Shown: positions 17,191 to 23,463 of the stretch, piece by piece
Position numbering within the stretch: position 1 is the stretch's first letter
Layout: every line of letters begins with the position of its first letter
DNA from: CAYVOX01 sp964453035
GTDB lineage: Bacteria; Chloroflexota; Anaerolineae; Anaerolineales; Anaerolineaceae
DNA length: 32,156 bases
Assembly: GCA_964453035.1 (NCBI GenBank)
Contig: CAYVOX010000021.1
Location: forward strand, 1 to 32,156
Direction of reading: 5' to 3'
Program-made: the position numbers and the translations under genes
The notes under the pieces: generated by a model
Databases searched by the model: none
What the model saw: the letters and a program-made list of their open reading frames with translations, nothing else
Told to the model about the DNA's origin: nothing

Positions 17191-17802
17191 ATGTTTACGC
17201 TGGATAACCTGTTCTTGCTGCTGACGGGGCTGGTGGCGGCTTACTTGCTGTGGCGCTTTTACACGCGCTGGAGCAAAAGCAAAAAACTGTATGATGTGTA
17301 TTATTTGATGGGCTTTGCCGTACTGCTGGTTTCGGGCCTGCTGCTCATCTTCCTGGGGCTGGGCATCCTCAAGTCGCCGTGGGTGCTGACGGTGGCTTCG
17401 CTCATCCCGCTGGGTATTTCGATGGGCGTGGTGGAAGAGTACTTCCCCAAATATAAGAAAGCCTTCAAGTGGTTTGCACTGGTGGGCTTTGCGGCTATCG
17501 CCATCTCAGCCATTGCGGGCATTGATGTGCTGAAGAAAATCTCGGTGCCGCTGTTCCACGGGGTGGCCGGGCTGGTCATCTTCCTGGGCCCGTTCCTGGC
17601 AAAGAAAGCCCCCAAAGGCTTCTGGTGGGTGGGCATCGGCGGGTTACTGATTGGCCTGGGCGGGATTGCGCTGGCTTTCATCTCGGTGGGCGGGCAGCTG
17701 TTGTTCTTCAGCCCGGCCTTTGTGATGACCATCCTCACGCCGCTCTTGCTGTTGATGACGCTGGCGTTCACTTACGGTTTTGTGCGCGACATTAAAGGTT
17801 AG
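17191..17802 (+). CDS. Multi-span membrane protein of unknown function
   Basis: 203 residues, mostly hydrophobic, with about six to seven predicted spans separated by short basic loops (YTRWSKSKK, PKYKKAFK, AKKAPKG). No known family is recognised by eye. EEYFPKYKKAFKW after the third span is a conspicuous charged loop. The ATG at 17191 has GGGAGGG (17179-17185) 5 bases ahead. Followed by a strong hairpin terminator; probably a single-gene unit with a promoter in 17096-17180 that could not be fixed. Confidence 0.7.
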   Translation: MFTLDNLFLLLTGLVAAYLLWRFYTRWSKSKKLYDVYYLMGFAVLLVSGLLLIFLGLGILKSPWVLTVASLIPLGISMGVVEEYFPKYKKAFKWFALVGFAAIAISAIAGIDVLKKISVPLFHGVAGLVIFLGPFLAKKAPKGFWWVGIGGLLIGLGGIALAFISVGGQLLFFSPAFVMTILTPLLLLMTLAFTYGFVRDIKG

Positions 17803-17816
17803 AAGTCGGCGCTAAC

Positions 17817-17866
17817 AAAAAAACACAACGCGGGGCTGTTCCCAAAGGGCAGTCCCGCGTTCATTT
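17817..17866. terminator. Probable bidirectional terminator
   Basis: AACGCGGGGCTG (17827-17838) pairs with CAGTCCCGCGTT (17850-17861) with one G-T wobble; the inner CCC/GGG can extend it. On the minus strand it is followed by a T-rich run (A7 on the plus strand at 17817-17823); on the plus strand the T-run is poor (TTCATTT). Confidence 0.65.
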
Positions 17867-17893
17867 GACGCAAGGCTTTTTGGAGAGTATGAT
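17865..17893 (+). promoter_or_regulatory. Sigma70-type promoter of the DoxX-like/ANT(6) operon
   Basis: TTGACG (17865-17870), exactly 17 bases, TATGAT (17888-17893). Predicted start near 17900, 84 bases before the ATG at 17984. The -35 begins just 4 bases after the terminator stem of the previous gene. Confidence 0.65.
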
Positions 17894-17983
17894 TGGGGGT
17901 GGGAGATAAACGCGGCGAGGTTTCATCAACATGACCGGACCGGGGGCGCTGGCATTGTGCGGTTACGCGGAGGGATAAGCTCG

Positions 17984-18358
17984 ATGGACGTTGTTTTGTG
18001 GATTGTGCAGGCCATCCTGGCGATTAAGTGCCTATCGGCGGCTGTGACTCACGGGCTGCAGCCGGGCAAGGCGAGCATGGCTCAGGCGATGCAGCGCCTG
18101 GGACGCGCCGGGCGACCGCTGGCGGCTGCGGCGGGGGCGCAGATGCTGCTGGCGGCGATCGGGTTGATCCTGCCGGGGATTCTGGGCGCTCCGGCATGGC
18201 TGACTCCGCTGGCGGCTGCGGGGCTGGCGGTGATGCTGCTGGTTTCAATCGGGCTGCACCTTAAAAGCCGCGACGACCCTAAAGTTTTTGTGAGCGTGGT
18301 GCTGTTTGTGCTTGCGGCGGCGGTGGCTTACGGGCGCTGGGTGGTTACGCCGCTGTGA
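17984..18358 (+). CDS. Small four-span membrane protein, DoxX-like
   Basis: 124 residues with four hydrophobic segments and the pattern of DoxX-like proteins: VLWIVQAILAIKCLSAAVTHG at the start, a conserved-type basic loop, then an LPGILGAPAWLTPLAAAGLAVMLL segment. DoxX-like family proteins are small membrane proteins of mostly unknown role. GGAGGG lies about 10 bases ahead of the ATG; the frame extends to 17957 but that lacks a ribosome site. The next gene starts 18 bases after its stop, so the two are co-transcribed. Confidence 0.6.
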   Translation: MDVVLWIVQAILAIKCLSAAVTHGLQPGKASMAQAMQRLGRAGRPLAAAAGAQMLLAAIGLILPGILGAPAWLTPLAAAGLAVMLLVSIGLHLKSRDDPKVFVSVVLFVLAAAVAYGRWVVTPL

Positions 18359-18376
18359 GTGAGAAGGGAGCCTTAT

Positions 18377-19246
18377 ATGCGCAGCGAAGCGGAGATGTTT
18401 GACCTGATTATGAGCACGGCCCGGGAGGATGAGCGCGTCCGCGCGGTGATGCTCAACGGGTCGCGTGCCAACCCCAATGCGCCGCGCGATTTCTTCCAGG
18501 ATTACGATATTGTTTACTTTGTCACCGGGCTGGATTCTTTTTTGCAGGATCCGCACTGGATTGACCGCTTTGGCGAGCGCATGATTTTGCAACTACCGGA
18601 CGAGATGGGCGACCCGCCCGCGGGCGATGGCCCCGGTTATGCTTACCTGATCCAGTTCATGGACGGCAACCGCATTGACATGACCCTCTTCCCCGTAGCC
18701 AGACTAGACCGGCTGGAGGAGGACAGCCAGACCATCCTGCTGCTGGATAAGGATGGGTTGTTTGAACCTTTTCCGCCTGCCAGCGACCGCGGTACCCTGC
18801 CCAAACCGCCCACCGCCCGGCAGTTTGCCGATTGCTGCAACGAGTTCTGGTGGGTGAGCCCGTATGCCGCCAAGGGGCTGTGGCGGCGCGAGCTGCCGTA
18901 TGCCAAGACCTTCCAGGATAATTATCTGCGCCATGAATTGATGAAGATGCTCAACTGGGCGGTGGGGGTGCAGACCGGGTTCAGCGTTAACCCGGGCAAG
19001 CTTGGCAAGTACCTGGAGCGCTGCCTGCCCCCGGAATGGTGGCAACTGCTGCTGGCCACCTATTCCGATGCGGATTACGAGCGCACCTGGGAGGCGCTGC
19101 TGGCGATGGGGGCGCTTTTTCGGATGGCGGCCAGGCAGGTGGGGGAGCGTTTTGGGTACACCTACCCGCAGGGGGATGACGACCGGGTGAGTGCTCACCT
19201 GCGGCACGTGCGCGCGCTGCCGCGCGACGCGATGGAGATGTATTGA
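18377..19246 (+). CDS. Aminoglycoside 6-adenylyltransferase (ANT(6)/AadK-like)
   Basis: 289 residues, close to the usual 280-300 of ANT(6) enzymes. It carries the nucleotidyltransferase motif as NGSRANPNAPRDFFQDYDIVYFV (residues about 26-48), with Gly-Ser and the two acidic metal ligands Asp and Asp in QDYD, followed by a third acidic residue in NRIDMTLFP. The C-terminal helical half (NEFWWVSPYAAKGLWRRELPYAK, LRHELMKMLNWAVG) is typical. Known members adenylate streptomycin and related drugs. AAGGGAG stands 7 bases before the ATG at 18377, preferred to the GTG at 18359. It is in an operon with a DoxX-like gene and not next to any mobile element, so it looks like a chromosomal, intrinsic gene. 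Drug activity is untested. Confidence 0.88.
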   Translation: MRSEAEMFDLIMSTAREDERVRAVMLNGSRANPNAPRDFFQDYDIVYFVTGLDSFLQDPHWIDRFGERMILQLPDEMGDPPAGDGPGYAYLIQFMDGNRIDMTLFPVARLDRLEEDSQTILLLDKDGLFEPFPPASDRGTLPKPPTARQFADCCNEFWWVSPYAAKGLWRRELPYAKTFQDNYLRHELMKMLNWAVGVQTGFSVNPGKLGKYLERCLPPEWWQLLLATYSDADYERTWEALLAMGALFRMAARQVGERFGYTYPQGDDDRVSAHLRHVRALPRDAMEMY

Positions 19247-19269
19247 AAATCAGGGTTTTGTGATATTCT
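19243..19269 (+). promoter_or_regulatory. Possible promoter of the transglutaminase-like lipoprotein
   Basis: TTGAAA (19243-19248), a 15-base spacer and TATTCT (19264-19269) with an extended -10 TG (19261-19262). The spacer is short, so support comes mainly from the extended -10. Confidence 0.35.
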
Positions 19270-19343
19270 ATTTGCATATTTCTCGCGCTGGTTGAGTCTT
19301 TCCATCCCGTAACATGTTCACCGGGTTGTAAACAGGAGGAGAT

Positions 19344-20573
19344 ATGGTCATCAAGCGGCTTAAAGTGGTTGTGCTGGTTTTAACCGTTTTTGTGGTGGCT
19401 TCCGGCTGCCTGACCTTCACTCTGCCTGAAGCCACCGCGCCTGCCCCCACCCAGGCGCCCAGCGCTGCGCCGCCGATTGATGTTGAAGCCATCCGCCGGG
19501 TGGTGCAGACGGAGGAGGCGCTCAAGCTCAAGGCGCAATCTACGCGCACCCTGCCGCCGTTGCCGCAGCCCACCAGCACCCCCTGGCGCGATACGATTGA
19601 CGATGTGGAGATTGATTACACCTACACCAACAGCGTGGTGACCGCGCTCTACCACCTCTACGGCAGCGTGCTGGATCACTTTGTGGATATCACCCTGGCG
19701 AACAAGAGCAAAAATGACCTGACCTTCGTGGTGATGACGGAAATCCCGGGATATTCCTCGCAGGCATTGGAGACGGTCAAGGTTGCCGCGGGAGAAACGG
19801 TTGAGATCTCCCAAAATCCGCGCCTGCTGCCGGAAGCGGTGGATAAACTCAATTCCGAAAAGCCGGGGACGTTTCATATCCGCGTGGTGAGCCTGGAAAA
19901 GGGCAAAGAGAACCTGCTGCTGGATGAAACCCAGTCCATTTTGCTCTATTCGCGGCGCGATTTTGTCTGGCTGGAGGGTTTTGAATGGTATGAGCAGTAT
20001 GAGCTGTGGGCAGCCTGGGTGACGCCGACTGACCCCGAGGTGGAGGCGCTGATCCGCGCGGCGGCAGATTACACCAAGGGCGGCAAGATGTGGAGCGGTT
20101 ACGGTGGAAAAGAAAATGACGATGACGGGGGTGTGTGGGACCGACTGCAGGCCATCTGGAAGGCTGAGCAGGAAAAATACAACCTGACGTACATCAGCAC
20201 AATGGTGGCGTTTGGCCCCAACACGGTGCAGCGCATGCGCCTGCCCAACGAGGTGCTGAACCAGTCCAGCGGCAACTGCGTTGAGCTGGCGGCGCTGTTC
20301 GCCTCGGCGGCAGAGGCGCTGGGATTGGAGGCTGCGCTGGTGCGGATCCCCGGGCATGCCTACACGGCTATTCGAATGGATGAAAAGAATGCAGACTATT
20401 ATTTTGTCGAGACGACCATGGTGGGGCAAAACGATTTTGAGGATGCGGTGAGCTACGGCAAGGAGGAATGGGAGGACGCCCTGCCGCACTTCGAGGCGAA
20501 GGAAGAGGGGTACGCCTGGGTGACCATCCCGGAGATGCGTGAAAAGGGCATTTTGCCCATCCCGTGGAAGTAA
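19344..20573 (+). CDS. Lipoprotein with transglutaminase-like domain
   Basis: 409 residues. A lipoprotein signal (VASGC, Cys22) is followed by a Pro/Ala-rich linker and a beta-rich middle (about 85-215) in which LYHLYGSVLDHFVDITLANKS leads. The C-terminal part (about 235-380) has the transglutaminase-like triad: Cys312 in SSGNCVELAALFASAAEALG, His338 in IPGHAYTAI and an acidic residue, Glu356, in YYFVETTM. Such domains act as proteases, cross-linking enzymes or, often, non-catalytic modules. Glu rather than the usual Asp at the third position is worth noting. It is anchored outside the membrane. AGGAGGAG just before the ATG is a strong ribosome site. No partner gene identifies the substrate. 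Confidence 0.8.
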   Translation: MVIKRLKVVVLVLTVFVVASGCLTFTLPEATAPAPTQAPSAAPPIDVEAIRRVVQTEEALKLKAQSTRTLPPLPQPTSTPWRDTIDDVEIDYTYTNSVVTALYHLYGSVLDHFVDITLANKSKNDLTFVVMTEIPGYSSQALETVKVAAGETVEISQNPRLLPEAVDKLNSEKPGTFHIRVVSLEKGKENLLLDETQSILLYSRRDFVWLEGFEWYEQYELWAAWVTPTDPEVEALIRAAADYTKGGKMWSGYGGKENDDDGGVWDRLQAIWKAEQEKYNLTYISTMVAFGPNTVQRMRLPNEVLNQSSGNCVELAALFASAAEALGLEAALVRIPGHAYTAIRMDEKNADYYFVETTMVGQNDFEDAVSYGKEEWEDALPHFEAKEEGYAWVTIPEMREKGILPIPWK

Positions 20574-20627
20574 GGATGCGCCTGCGCCGGACAGGTGGAA
20601 ACCAATCATTGAAAGGACAAGATTGCA

Positions 20628-21038
20628 ATGCTGACCAACACAGAACTCATTCGAGAAGCCCGCAGGGTGCTCAACCCGCGCCAGTTGTTCAACGATAACT
20701 CAGCGGGGGGCGTAGCGTGCGCTTTGCTCAGCACTGGAGGCAACATCTACATGGGGGTGTGCATTGATATCAGCAGCGGGATCGGGTTTTGCGCCGAGCA
20801 CAGCGCCATTGCTGCGATGATCACCGCGGGGGAGACGGGTATTGCCAAAATTGTGGCGGTGTGCGGCGAAGATACGGTGCTGCCGCCGTGTGGCAGGTGC
20901 CGCGAATTCATGTTCGAGATAGATGCCGATAACCTCAACCATACCAAGGTGGTGATGAGCAAGACTCACTCGCTACTGTTGAGGGAACTGCTGCCGCATC
21001 CCTACACCGAGGTGTGGGGTCGTGGAGCATCCTCGTAG
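20628..21038 (+). CDS. Cytidine-deaminase family protein, blasticidin-S-deaminase-like
   Basis: 136 residues, the size of small tetrameric deaminases. The zinc site is complete: CAEHSA (Cys55, catalytic Glu57) and PPCGRCREF (Cys88, Cys91). The C-terminal SLLLRELLPHPYTEVWG recalls the RELLPSGYVW end of blasticidin-S deaminase rather than housekeeping cytidine deaminase, and LFNDNSAGGVACALLSTGGNIYMGV fits the N-terminal half. It may deaminate a nucleoside or a nucleoside antibiotic. It lies downstream of a transglutaminase-like lipoprotein and an ANT(6)-like gene. AAGGAC lies before the ATG. Confidence 0.85.
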   Translation: MLTNTELIREARRVLNPRQLFNDNSAGGVACALLSTGGNIYMGVCIDISSGIGFCAEHSAIAAMITAGETGIAKIVAVCGEDTVLPPCGRCREFMFEIDADNLNHTKVVMSKTHSLLLRELLPHPYTEVWGRGASS

Positions 21039-21306
21039 AGGGTCGCGACGCATTGCCTGGCGTCGTGATGGACGGCGTCTGCCTGGCTCTGTTCCCCGCT
21101 ACGGGATAATACGCTTGCGGGGACGCAGGCGGGAGCGATAGCAAAATTGCAGGTTGGCGAAGGGAGCAGGTGTGGGCGTGGAGATCACGCCCCTACGGCA
21201 TGGTTGTTCGCTGGTGCGGAACAAGACGCACCACGGGGTGGTTTAACTCCAGGTTGCCTTCAACCTCGCGTTTGGGTATTTTGCGTTTTTTGGCGCTGGC
21301 AGCGCC
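21039..21306. other. Convergent intergenic region with hairpins
   Basis: No gene seen in 268 bases. TCGCGACGC (21043-21051) pairs with GCGTCGTGA (21060-21068) with one wobble, right after the deaminase stop, without a T-run. GGGCGTG (21174-21180) pairs with CACGCCC (21186-21192), followed by CTAC; this hairpin resembles the end of the 28173-28198 repeat. Confidence 0.5.
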
Positions 21307-21819
21307 TTATTTACTGCTAGCAGAGGTCTTCTTCTTTGTTGTGGATTTCGCCGTGGTCTTTTTGGGCTTGGCAGCGGTCTTTTTGCTGGAGGAGGTCTCT
21401 TTTTTGCTGGTGGAGGTTTTGGGGCGCGGTTTTTTCTTGGCGGTGGTTTCCTTTTCAGTGCTCGTGCCGGTCACCTGGCTGGTAATGAAAGGTACCAGTT
21501 TGAGCAGGATGGGGGCGATGATGTTGGCGATGGCGGGGGAGATTTTAAGGGTGGAGGTGAGCAGGTTGACAATCTGGTTGGCTGCAGAGCTGCTGCCGCT
21601 GGCCGCGGCGGCGCGGGTGACCTCAGCCAGTTCGCCTTTGCCGGAGAGGAACTGGTCGAGGATAGGCTGCGCATCGCCGCCGGCTTGCCCGGCGAAGGCT
21701 TTGAGGCTGTCGATGAGCAGGCCTTTTTGCGCCTCGCCGATGGGTTGCTGCGGGGTCCGGGGACCTTCAGGTGCGGGGAACAGGTTAGAGAGCTGATCGG
21801 AGAGCGATTTATCGTCCAT
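21307..21819 (-). CDS. Protein with histone-H1-like lysine-rich tail
   Basis: 170 residues. Residues 1-118 have helical character: a middle part LLIDSLKAFAGQAGGDAQPILDQFLSG, then ANQIVNLLTSTLKISPAIANIIAPILLKLVPFI, amphipathic to hydrophobic. Residues 119-170 form a low-complexity Lys/Thr/Ser/Ala tail with 17 lysines and motifs such as TAAKPKKTTAK, like histone H1 or the tails of bacterial HU/topoisomerase proteins that bind DNA. The N-terminal half is only vaguely like DUF937; I do not claim it. The minus-strand ATG at 21819 has only a weak GAAGGG about 12 bases ahead, and a TATACT box lies at 21861-21866. Possible nucleoid-binding protein; unproven. Confidence 0.6.
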   Translation of the reverse strand: MDDKSLSDQLSNLFPAPEGPRTPQQPIGEAQKGLLIDSLKAFAGQAGGDAQPILDQFLSGKGELAEVTRAAAASGSSSAANQIVNLLTSTLKISPAIANIIAPILLKLVPFITSQVTGTSTEKETTAKKKPRPKTSTSKKETSSSKKTAAKPKKTTAKSTTKKKTSASSK

Positions 21820-21971
21820 TTGTGGGTAAATCCCTTCGTGGGTGAACTAGTGTTCCCTTGAGTATACAGTGAAGCTAAATTCTTGGCTAGCGACCTGACA
21901 GTTTGTCATCCTGAAGCTTGAAAAGCTGGAGGATATCGCGGTTCGGTTTTCAAGTTCTTCATCATAACGAG

Positions 21972-22004
21972 ATTCTGAGCCTGAGCGCAGCGAAGGCTCA
22001 GAAT
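21972..22004. repeat. 10-bp inverted repeat, REP/MITE-like
   Basis: ATTCTGAGCC and its exact reverse complement separated by 13 bases (TGAGCGCAGCGAA). A similar phrase, GTCATCCTGAAGCTT, stands at 21904. Sequences of this type are often multi-copy intergenic repeats, but copy number cannot be tested here. Confidence 0.45.
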
Positions 22005-22117
22005 GACAACACTTCTTTTGCTAAGATTGGTGAAACCGTCAGGCAGCAAGATTTTTGGCGAGATTCTGCGGCGGGCAGGTTGGCGGCAAGCAGAGGGAAG
22101 GGGGTTTACAGCGGTTA

Positions 22118-22123
22118 TATAAT
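22118..22123 (+). promoter_or_regulatory. -10 box before the small membrane protein
   Basis: TATAAT with predicted start near 22130; this is too close for the ATG at 22136 to have a ribosome site, supporting the ATG at 22175. No clear -35. Confidence 0.45.
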
Positions 22124-22174
22124 GGTTAATAAGGAATGTTAAACTCGGTAGGGAGCTTGAAAGGACGGAGCGGC

Positions 22175-22336
22175 ATGTCTGGTTTGAATAAATCGCGGCT
22201 GGTGGTGGGCATCATCCTGATTGCGGTGGCGGTGGTGCTGTTTGTGTTCTTCAGGGGCGAGTATTCCACGGCGGGGGCCATTGCCATTGGCATCCTTGGG
22301 TTGGTGAGCATTGTGATTGCCCGCAAAAAGGCATGA
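22175..22336 (+). CDS. Small two-span membrane protein (53 aa)
   Basis: 53 residues: a short basic start (MSGLNKSR), a first span (about 9-26, LVVGIILIAVAVVLFVFF), a short loop RGEYSTAG, a second span (about 35-49) and a basic end ARKKA, giving a predicted hairpin with both ends in the cytoplasm. No family recognised. AAGGA and GGAG lie 4-9 bases before the ATG at 22175; the longer frame from 22136 is unlikely. It is followed 13 bases after its stop by the toroid protein gene, so the two are probably co-transcribed. Confidence 0.6.
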   Translation: MSGLNKSRLVVGIILIAVAVVLFVFFRGEYSTAGAIAIGILGLVSIVIARKKA

Positions 22337-22349
22337 GCGGAGGCAGGCG

Positions 22350-23366
22350 ATGAACTGGCAGACGCAGGGGAGAGGCGATGCGCTGAACTGGCTGCTGGAG
22401 GAGGAAGACCCCGGGGTGCGCTACCTGGCTCTGCGCGACCTGGTTGGCCTGCCGCCCGGTGACCCCGAGTTGGCGCAGGCGCGGCGGGCGGCGCATACCC
22501 GCGGGCCAATTGCGCAGGTGCTGGAAAAGATGCTGCCGGAGGGTTACTGGTTCAAGCCCGGGCCGGGTTACAGCCCCAAGTACCGCGCCACGGTGTGGGC
22601 GATTATTCTGCTGGGGCAGCTGGGGGCGCGGGTTGAAGAGGATGAGCGCATCCGACGGGGGTGCAGCTACCTGATGGCGAACACCCTGGCACCGGGCGGC
22701 AAGTTCAGCTACAACGGGGCGCCCGGCGGGACGATAGACTGCCTGCAGGGCAACCTGTGCCTGGCGCTGCTGGAACTGGGCTACGCAGACTCGCGCCTGG
22801 AGGCGGCTTTTGACTGGATGGCACGCAGCGTGACGGGCGAGGGGATTACCCCTTGCGTGGATGCCCACGCGGTAGACCGTTATTATGCCTATAAATGCGG
22901 CCCAAACTTTGCCTGCGGCGCCAACGGAAAGCTGCCGTGCGCGTGGGGGGCCGTCAAGGTGGTGCTGGCGCTGGCAAAGCTGCCGGCTGAGCAGCGCACC
23001 CCGCAAATAGAACGGGCGCTGCGGCAGGGGGTGGAATTTCTGCTGGGGTGCGACCCGGCAACGGCGGCGCATCCCACCCGATTGGGCGATAAGCCGAGCG
23101 GCAGCTGGTGGAAATTTGGTTTTCCGGTCTATTACGTGGCGGATATCCTGCAGAACGCGGAGGCGCTGGCGGCGGCGGGGTACGGCAGGGATGCGCGCCT
23201 GGCGAACGCGCTGGGGGTTATCCGTCAAAAGCAGGATGAAAAGGGGCGCTGGGCGCTGGAATACGACTATACCGGCTGGCTGGTGAAGTTCGGCCAGAAG
23301 CACCAGCCCAACAAGTGGGTGACGCTGCGCGCGCTGCGGGTTCTTAAGGCGGCAGGGGGAGATTGA
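22350..23366 (+). CDS. Cysteine-rich alpha/alpha-toroid (terpene-cyclase/prenyltransferase-like) protein
   Basis: 338 residues with helix-pair repeats like the squalene-cyclase/prenyltransferase toroid: YSPKYRATVWAIILLGQLGA, CSYLMANTLAPGGKFSYN, GCDPATAA, and the WWKFGFPVYYVADILQNAEALAAAGYG stretch. Such proteins are sometimes annotated as prenyltransferases or, wrongly, as NifH. It has eight cysteines (105, 131, 137, 169, 183, 189, 197, 234) with C-x5-C spacings in TIDCLQGNLC and in KCGPNFAC, then GKLPC; this is far more than expected for a cytoplasmic helical protein and suggests a metal site. GGAGG (22339-22343) lies 6 bases before the ATG. No signal peptide. The reaction is unknown. Confidence 0.7.
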   Translation: MNWQTQGRGDALNWLLEEEDPGVRYLALRDLVGLPPGDPELAQARRAAHTRGPIAQVLEKMLPEGYWFKPGPGYSPKYRATVWAIILLGQLGARVEEDERIRRGCSYLMANTLAPGGKFSYNGAPGGTIDCLQGNLCLALLELGYADSRLEAAFDWMARSVTGEGITPCVDAHAVDRYYAYKCGPNFACGANGKLPCAWGAVKVVLALAKLPAEQRTPQIERALRQGVEFLLGCDPATAAHPTRLGDKPSGSWWKFGFPVYYVADILQNAEALAAAGYGRDARLANALGVIRQKQDEKGRWALEYDYTGWLVKFGQKHQPNKWVTLRALRVLKAAGGD

Positions 23367-23383
23367 GCGTTGTTAAAGTATGG

Positions 23384-23389
23384 TATGAT
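23384..23389 (+). promoter_or_regulatory. Extended -10 promoter of the MetH-activation-like gene
   Basis: TGGTATGAT (23381-23389), an extended -10; TTGAGC at 23363-23368 would be a -35 with a short 15-base spacer. Predicted start near 23396, inside the left arm of the terminator hairpin 23391-23420. The same nonamer occurs before rarD (26995-27003). Confidence 0.5.
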
Positions 23390-23390
23390 G

Positions 23391-23420
23391 AAAAAGCCAG
23401 GCGGCAAGACTGGCTTTTTT
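23391..23420 (+). terminator. Rho-independent terminator overlapping a promoter
   Basis: AAAAAGCCAG (23391-23400) pairs perfectly with CTGGCTTTTT (23410-23419), loop of 9, ending in T6. It ends transcripts of the toroid gene; a transcript starting near 23396 would lack half the left arm and escape it. Confidence 0.85.
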
Positions 23421-23463
23421 GTTAACTCGCCCCTTGAGCAAGCCTGCTTTGAAGGATGCCCCG

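Larger units (their letters stand above)
21820..22174. other. Divergent intergenic region, 355 bases
   Basis: It lies between the minus-strand H1-like gene and the next plus-strand gene. A minus-strand -10-like TATACT lies at 21861-21866. A 10-bp inverted repeat, ATTCTGAGCC (21972-21981) and GGCTCAGAAT (21995-22004), resembles short scattered intergenic elements. No convincing gene; the 74-codon frame there has no ribosome site and covers the inverted repeat. Confidence 0.5.

Noticed and set aside
19380..20609. A 409-codon open frame on the minus strand opposite the transglutaminase-like gene
   Set aside because: It mirrors a gene with clear family motifs and a ribosome site; the antisense frame is His/Arg-rich with no domain, as expected from GC-rich codon use.
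21918..22142. A 74-codon plus-strand frame
   Set aside because: No ribosome site or motif; it covers the inverted-repeat element and a promoter.
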